A stretch of 64,000 nt of DNA from NCBI GenBank assembly GCA_037976565.1, contig CP137682.1:29868782-29932781 (forward strand), written 5' to 3'. Each line of letters opens with the position of its first letter. Within the stretch, counting starts at the first letter, position 1. Origin of the DNA: Mesocentrotus franciscanus. Its lineage: Eukaryota > Echinodermata > Echinoidea > Camarodonta > Strongylocentrotidae. The translations under genes and the position numbers were made by a program. The notes beneath the pieces are model-generated. The model had not been told where the DNA came from. It made no database searches and saw only the letters and a program-made list of their open reading frames with translations. Below, one piece after another: positions 60,069 to 64,000 of this stretch.

Positions 60069-60899
60069 CAGGGTGTCCCTGAAAAACGGAAATCCAAGTT
60101 TACCCGTAAACAACTGGATAATTTTAAATTATTTCTTGGTTAATGCATGTATGGTTTGGAAAGCTTAATTTTTCTTCTTTCGTATGACAACAAAATCATA
60201 ATCAATCATGATCAAGTAGTCACGCATGACTATTTTCAGATAGCCCATTTTGGCAGTGTCAGAAGCTGAATTGTCCAAAATAGGTGGATGGCTGTTTTTT
60301 TTTATTATTATGGTTTAGGAAAAATAGTAAATGATGTGTAATTAGTAATTGTTAAACATACACATCATTGAACAACTCTTTCTTCTTTCATATGAGACCA
60401 GAATCATCATGGAAGGATCACGCATGAGTGAGCAAGTAGCAGAATTTGCAATTGGTAAGGCACATGCCATATTGTTTTAGGAAATGAAATGAGGCGGTTG
60501 AACAAATGCAATTTTGCCTTACCCATTACAAAATTTCTACTCGGTCCATTCATGATCCTTCCATCATTTTCATTGTGCCATACTTATTGACATTAAGAGC
60601 TTTTAAATGATATGTATTTCCAATGATAAATAATTCCATATCATTTCCCTTCCTTAAAAAGCATAATGAATCATATGTAGCAGCCATTGACTTATTTTGG
60701 TCAATTGGTTTTTTAATGCTTCTAATTCAGAGTGTCTGAAATTGGTCATGCGTGACTTCTTGATCATGGTTTTGGTGTGATATTTAAAAAAAAAGATAAA
60801 ATGAGCTTTCCAATAATCGAACAAATTTGAATACTTGAATACTGTATCCGCTAACTTGGGTTTCCTTTTCTCAGAAACTCTCTGTATAACAAATCACTG
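60069..60899. mobile_element. 830-bp foldback DNA element
   Basis: The ends acagggtgtccctgaaaaac...ccaagtt and the complement of aacttgggtttccttttctcagaaactctctgt are inverted. Pairing recurs inside: gatcaagtagtcacgcatgac with its complement near 60740, and tggaaggatcacgcatgagt with its complement near 60550. No coding capacity. Confidence 0.7.
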
Positions 60900-61627
60900 T
60901 TTATTATAATACACCAACATAGTAAGGAATGAGATGATGAATGAAATAAAGGAGATGAACATGTAGGATGACAGATTAAAGTGCGGGTTCAAAGAAAATC
61001 ACAAATATGGCAAATAACATATTACTAGAAACTGGTAAGCTAACAGATGGCCATCGTACAAGTTTTAGGTCAACTACATATCGGGTGATTTATAAAAATA
61101 CAAATAAAACCACCTCCATAGCATCTGGGATATGCGAGAGATTCGCCAGAAAAATAACGATGTTTTAATGCCGTCACAATATGAACCAATCCTGCCCAAG
61201 CAGACGACATCCCATAAAGAATGAACATAATTGCAATGCTATTATTTCTCAAATTATAATGAGTTTAGTGTATATAAATGTGATGGAATTTTACACCATT
61301 CAAAAAGGGATATGAAACCGATTCTGATAACTAAATTCTTTTGTTTGTAAATACACAGAATAGGGGTTAATGAACAATCAAAGAAACCACACTTTCAAAT
61401 TCAAAACCCCCTGGAATGATAGCATGGACGCACTTGTTCCCTCTTGAAACGCCGAACATACCGCGGTGTATGCAGCTGAAAATACAATGGCGTCTTATTT
61501 TGTTTACAAGCGATGGATTCCTTTATTTTTTTTTCGCTGCATTTTTCATCAAAATAATACCACGCGCGGGGTTTAGAGTGAGGCAATAGATTAAACATTT
61601 AGCCTGACGGTAGTGAAGTAAGAGAAA
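60900..61627. other. Unassigned stretch upstream of exon A
   Basis: No exon in a phase compatible with exon A (one-base end) and no element recognised. A minus frame at 61070-61252 is not supported by splice sites or family motifs. Confidence 0.45.
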
Positions 61628-64000
61628 CGAGAAATTTAATTCGTCATTGAGGACGAATTAGGTGGTCTGTTTTGTTATTTGAATAAGTCATCTTGTAGAC
61701 AATCGTCTCAGCTACAACATATCGAAATTTGGAATAAAATCGATCAATATTTACAGAGATACAATCAATTTTCCATAAATAAGCTGGCGTCATAACATGC
61801 CAATTCGTATTATGTGTTCCTAGGCCATTATGATGACGTCACGATATATTTCACGGCCAAATGAGACATAAAATCATATCTCCGACTCATACTCTATCCA
61901 AATATATAAAAAAATTGTGGGGTCAACGGGCATTCTAAAGAGCTATAATGGATTTTGTATAGGCATGTTTTTGCCCATATATGGTATGTATTACAAAAAC
62001 TCGCGCGCACGGACACTTATCTGAAACGGACGCTCATTCTGTTATTAATGGTCATAAAGAGATAAACATGGTATCAAATTGTTCGTAAAAATGAGGAATA
62101 TCATGAAAGATAAAAATGGCGATTCTATGTTGCGTACGGCCACGACGAACGAAAACGCGCGCGCATTTGCGTGTGCGCGTTTTTTTGCAAAATGCTTAAA
62201 ATGGCCTGAAACGTACTCTAATTTGAATAAAAAGTGATTTTGAGCATTTTGAAATTTTGCGCGCGCACTGACGCGCGGACGTACGCGTACGCGCGCGTTT
62301 TTTGACCTGAAAATGACCGGACGGATATTGACCTTAATCTTGATAAATATTAATGAGAAATTAATTTCCATTATGAAGATATGATCATGAGTTGATTTTC
62401 ACAAAATGGCGCGTAGATGACGTCACGATGATTTGATGAACTTGAAAATGTTCCTGTCACGTCTCATGACAATGACCTATGACTGTGTCAAATTTGAAAG
62501 AAATCGGGTGGTTCGATATTGAGCAATCGTGTGCACAAAAAAGTGTAGAAATAAAGAATAATAAAGAAAGAAAATTCTGACGAAATCAATAGGTGGTCTG
62601 TCGATGACAGACCACCTAACGAGAAATTTAATTCGTCATTGAGGACGAATTAGGTGGTCTGTCTTTAAATCTGGTGGACGCTGATCTTGTTAAAGATTGT
62701 CACAGCTACAACATATCGAAATTTGGAAGAAAATCGATCAATATTAACAGAGATACAATCAATTTTCCATATGCTGACGTCATAATATGCAAATTCGATT
62801 TTGAGTTCCAAGGCCATTATGATGACGTCACGATATATTTAACGGCCAAATGAGACATGAAATCATATCTCAAACTCATACTCTATCTAAATATATCAAA
62901 AATTGAGGGGTCAACGGACATCCCAAAGAGCTATAATGGATTTTGTATAGGCATGTTTTTGCCCATATCTATTATGTATTACAAGAGCTCGCGCGCACGG
63001 ACATTTATCTGGAACGGACGCTCATTCCGTTATTAATGGTCATAAAAAGATAAACATGGTACCAAATTGTTCGGAAAAATGGGGAATATCATGAAAGATA
63101 AAAAATGGCGATTCTATGTTGCGTACGGCCATGACGAACGAAAACGCGCGCGCATTCGCGTGCGCGCGTTTTTTGGCGAAATGCTTAAAATTGGCTGAAA
63201 CGTACTCTAATTTGAACGAAAAGTGATTTTGAGCATTTTGAAATTTTGCGCGCGCACTGACGCGCGGACGTACACGTACGCGCGCGTTTATTGACCTGAA
63301 AATGACCGGACGGATATTGACCTTAATCATGATAAATATGAATGAGAAATGACTTTCTGTTATGAAGATATGATCATAAGTTGATTTTCACAAAATGGCG
63401 CGTGGATGACGTCACGATTATTTGATGAACTTGAAAATGCGGCTGTCACGTCTTATGACGATGACCTATGACTGTGTCAAATTTAAAAGAAATCTGACGG
63501 TTAGATTTTGAGTAATCGTGTGCACAAAAAAGTGGAGAAATAAAAATAAATAAATAACGAGAAATTTAATTCGTCATTGAGGACGAATTAGGTGGTCTGT
63601 CTTTCAATCCGGTGGACGCTTATCTTGTTGAGGATTGTCACAGCTACAACATATCGGAATTTGGAAGAAAATCAATCAATATTAACAGAGATACAATCAA
63701 TTTTCCATAAATATGCTGACGTCATAATATGCAAATTCGTATTTTGAGTTCCAAGGCCATTATGATGATGTCACGATATATTTAATGGCCAAATGAGACA
63801 TGAAATCATATCTACACTTCATACTCTATCCAAATATGAAAAAAAATTAGGGTCAACGGGCATCCTAAAGAGCTATAATGGATTTTGTATAGGCATGTTT
63901 TTGCCCATATATGCTATGTATTACAAGAGCTCGCACGCACGGACATTTATCTGGAACGGACGCTCATTCCGTTATTAATGGTCATAAAGAGATAAACATG
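61628..64000. repeat. Tandem array of ~0.94-0.99 kb units with CpG-rich blocks
   Basis: Units start with cgagaaatttaattcgtcat at 61628, 62620 and 63558 (lengths 992 and 938; the third runs off the window). Shared blocks: gaggacgaattaggtggtct, gctacaacatatcg, catactctatc, aacgaaaacgcgcgcgcatt, ctgacgcgcggacgta. The first unit ends with aggtggtctgtcgatgacag accacct. The CpG-rich cgcgcg blocks are well preserved between units. The minus-strand frames inside (62045-62371, 63040-63330) recur only because the DNA repeats. Confidence 0.88.

Noticed and set aside
62045..63330. Two similar minus-strand frames of 108 and 96 codons, Arg/Ala-rich
   Set aside because: They recur only because the DNA is a tandem repeat. 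The Arg/Ala content comes from cgcgcg blocks, the frames end at different places and no domain is recognisable.
1..64000. CRISPR arrays, bacterial operons, ribosomal RNA genes
   Set aside because: No spaced direct-repeat array, no prokaryotic gene layout and no rRNA-like sequence were seen; the window is clearly eukaryotic.

Overview
The window is eukaryotic and intron-rich: coding segments are short exons with GT donors and AG acceptors, separated by AT-rich, transposon-filled introns. The repeats are tRNA-derived SINEs, CR1/L2-like LINEs, P/THAP-like, Tc1/pogo-like, Kolobok-like and hAT-like elements, and many foldback elements. Together with a mind bomb-type gene they suggest an invertebrate deuterostome, most likely an echinoderm such as a sea urchin. 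That assignment is an inference and cannot be proven from this sequence alone.

One large minus-strand gene spans almost the whole window. I traced 16 exons (58957 down to 1), and every splice phase agrees. They encode about 890 residues and the gene runs off both ends. In order, the visible protein has two mind bomb REP (SH3-like) repeats (exons A-D), about nine ankyrin repeats ending in the characteristic last repeat of mind bomb proteins (E-K), an acidic Ser/Asp/Lys-rich linker (L), and a protein kinase domain (M-P). Mind bomb E3 ligases normally end in RING fingers; here a kinase of tyrosine-kinase-like/RIPK style takes that place. The kinase is non-RD (HLD in place of HRD) and has DLG in place of DFG. 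This chimeric architecture is the main discovery.

Layout: 1-6811, kinase, linker and last-ankyrin exons, with three foldback elements in the intron at 2.5-4.8 kb. 6812-18559, an 11.7 kb intron holding AT-rich arrays, a long palindromic element (10.3-12.2 kb) and two small divergent gene remnants either side of a candidate bidirectional promoter (9.6-15.3 kb). 18560-27871, ankyrin exons and half of REP2, with LINE, SINE and nested DNA-transposon insertions. 27872-56779, a 28.9 kb intron splitting REP2. It contains a decayed copy of exon D, a ~9.4 kb P/THAP-like element inside a dispersed repeat (itself carrying an element with a RecQ-like helicase fragment), a LINE nested in a LINE, a GC-rich element and several palindromes. 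56780-58957, the REP1 and first REP2 exons, bounded by inverted copies of a Kolobok-like element. 59-64 kb, no exon recognised; foldback element and a ~1 kb tandem repeat.

The upstream MIB/HERC2-ZZ-MIB/HERC2 half and the end of the kinase would lie outside the window.
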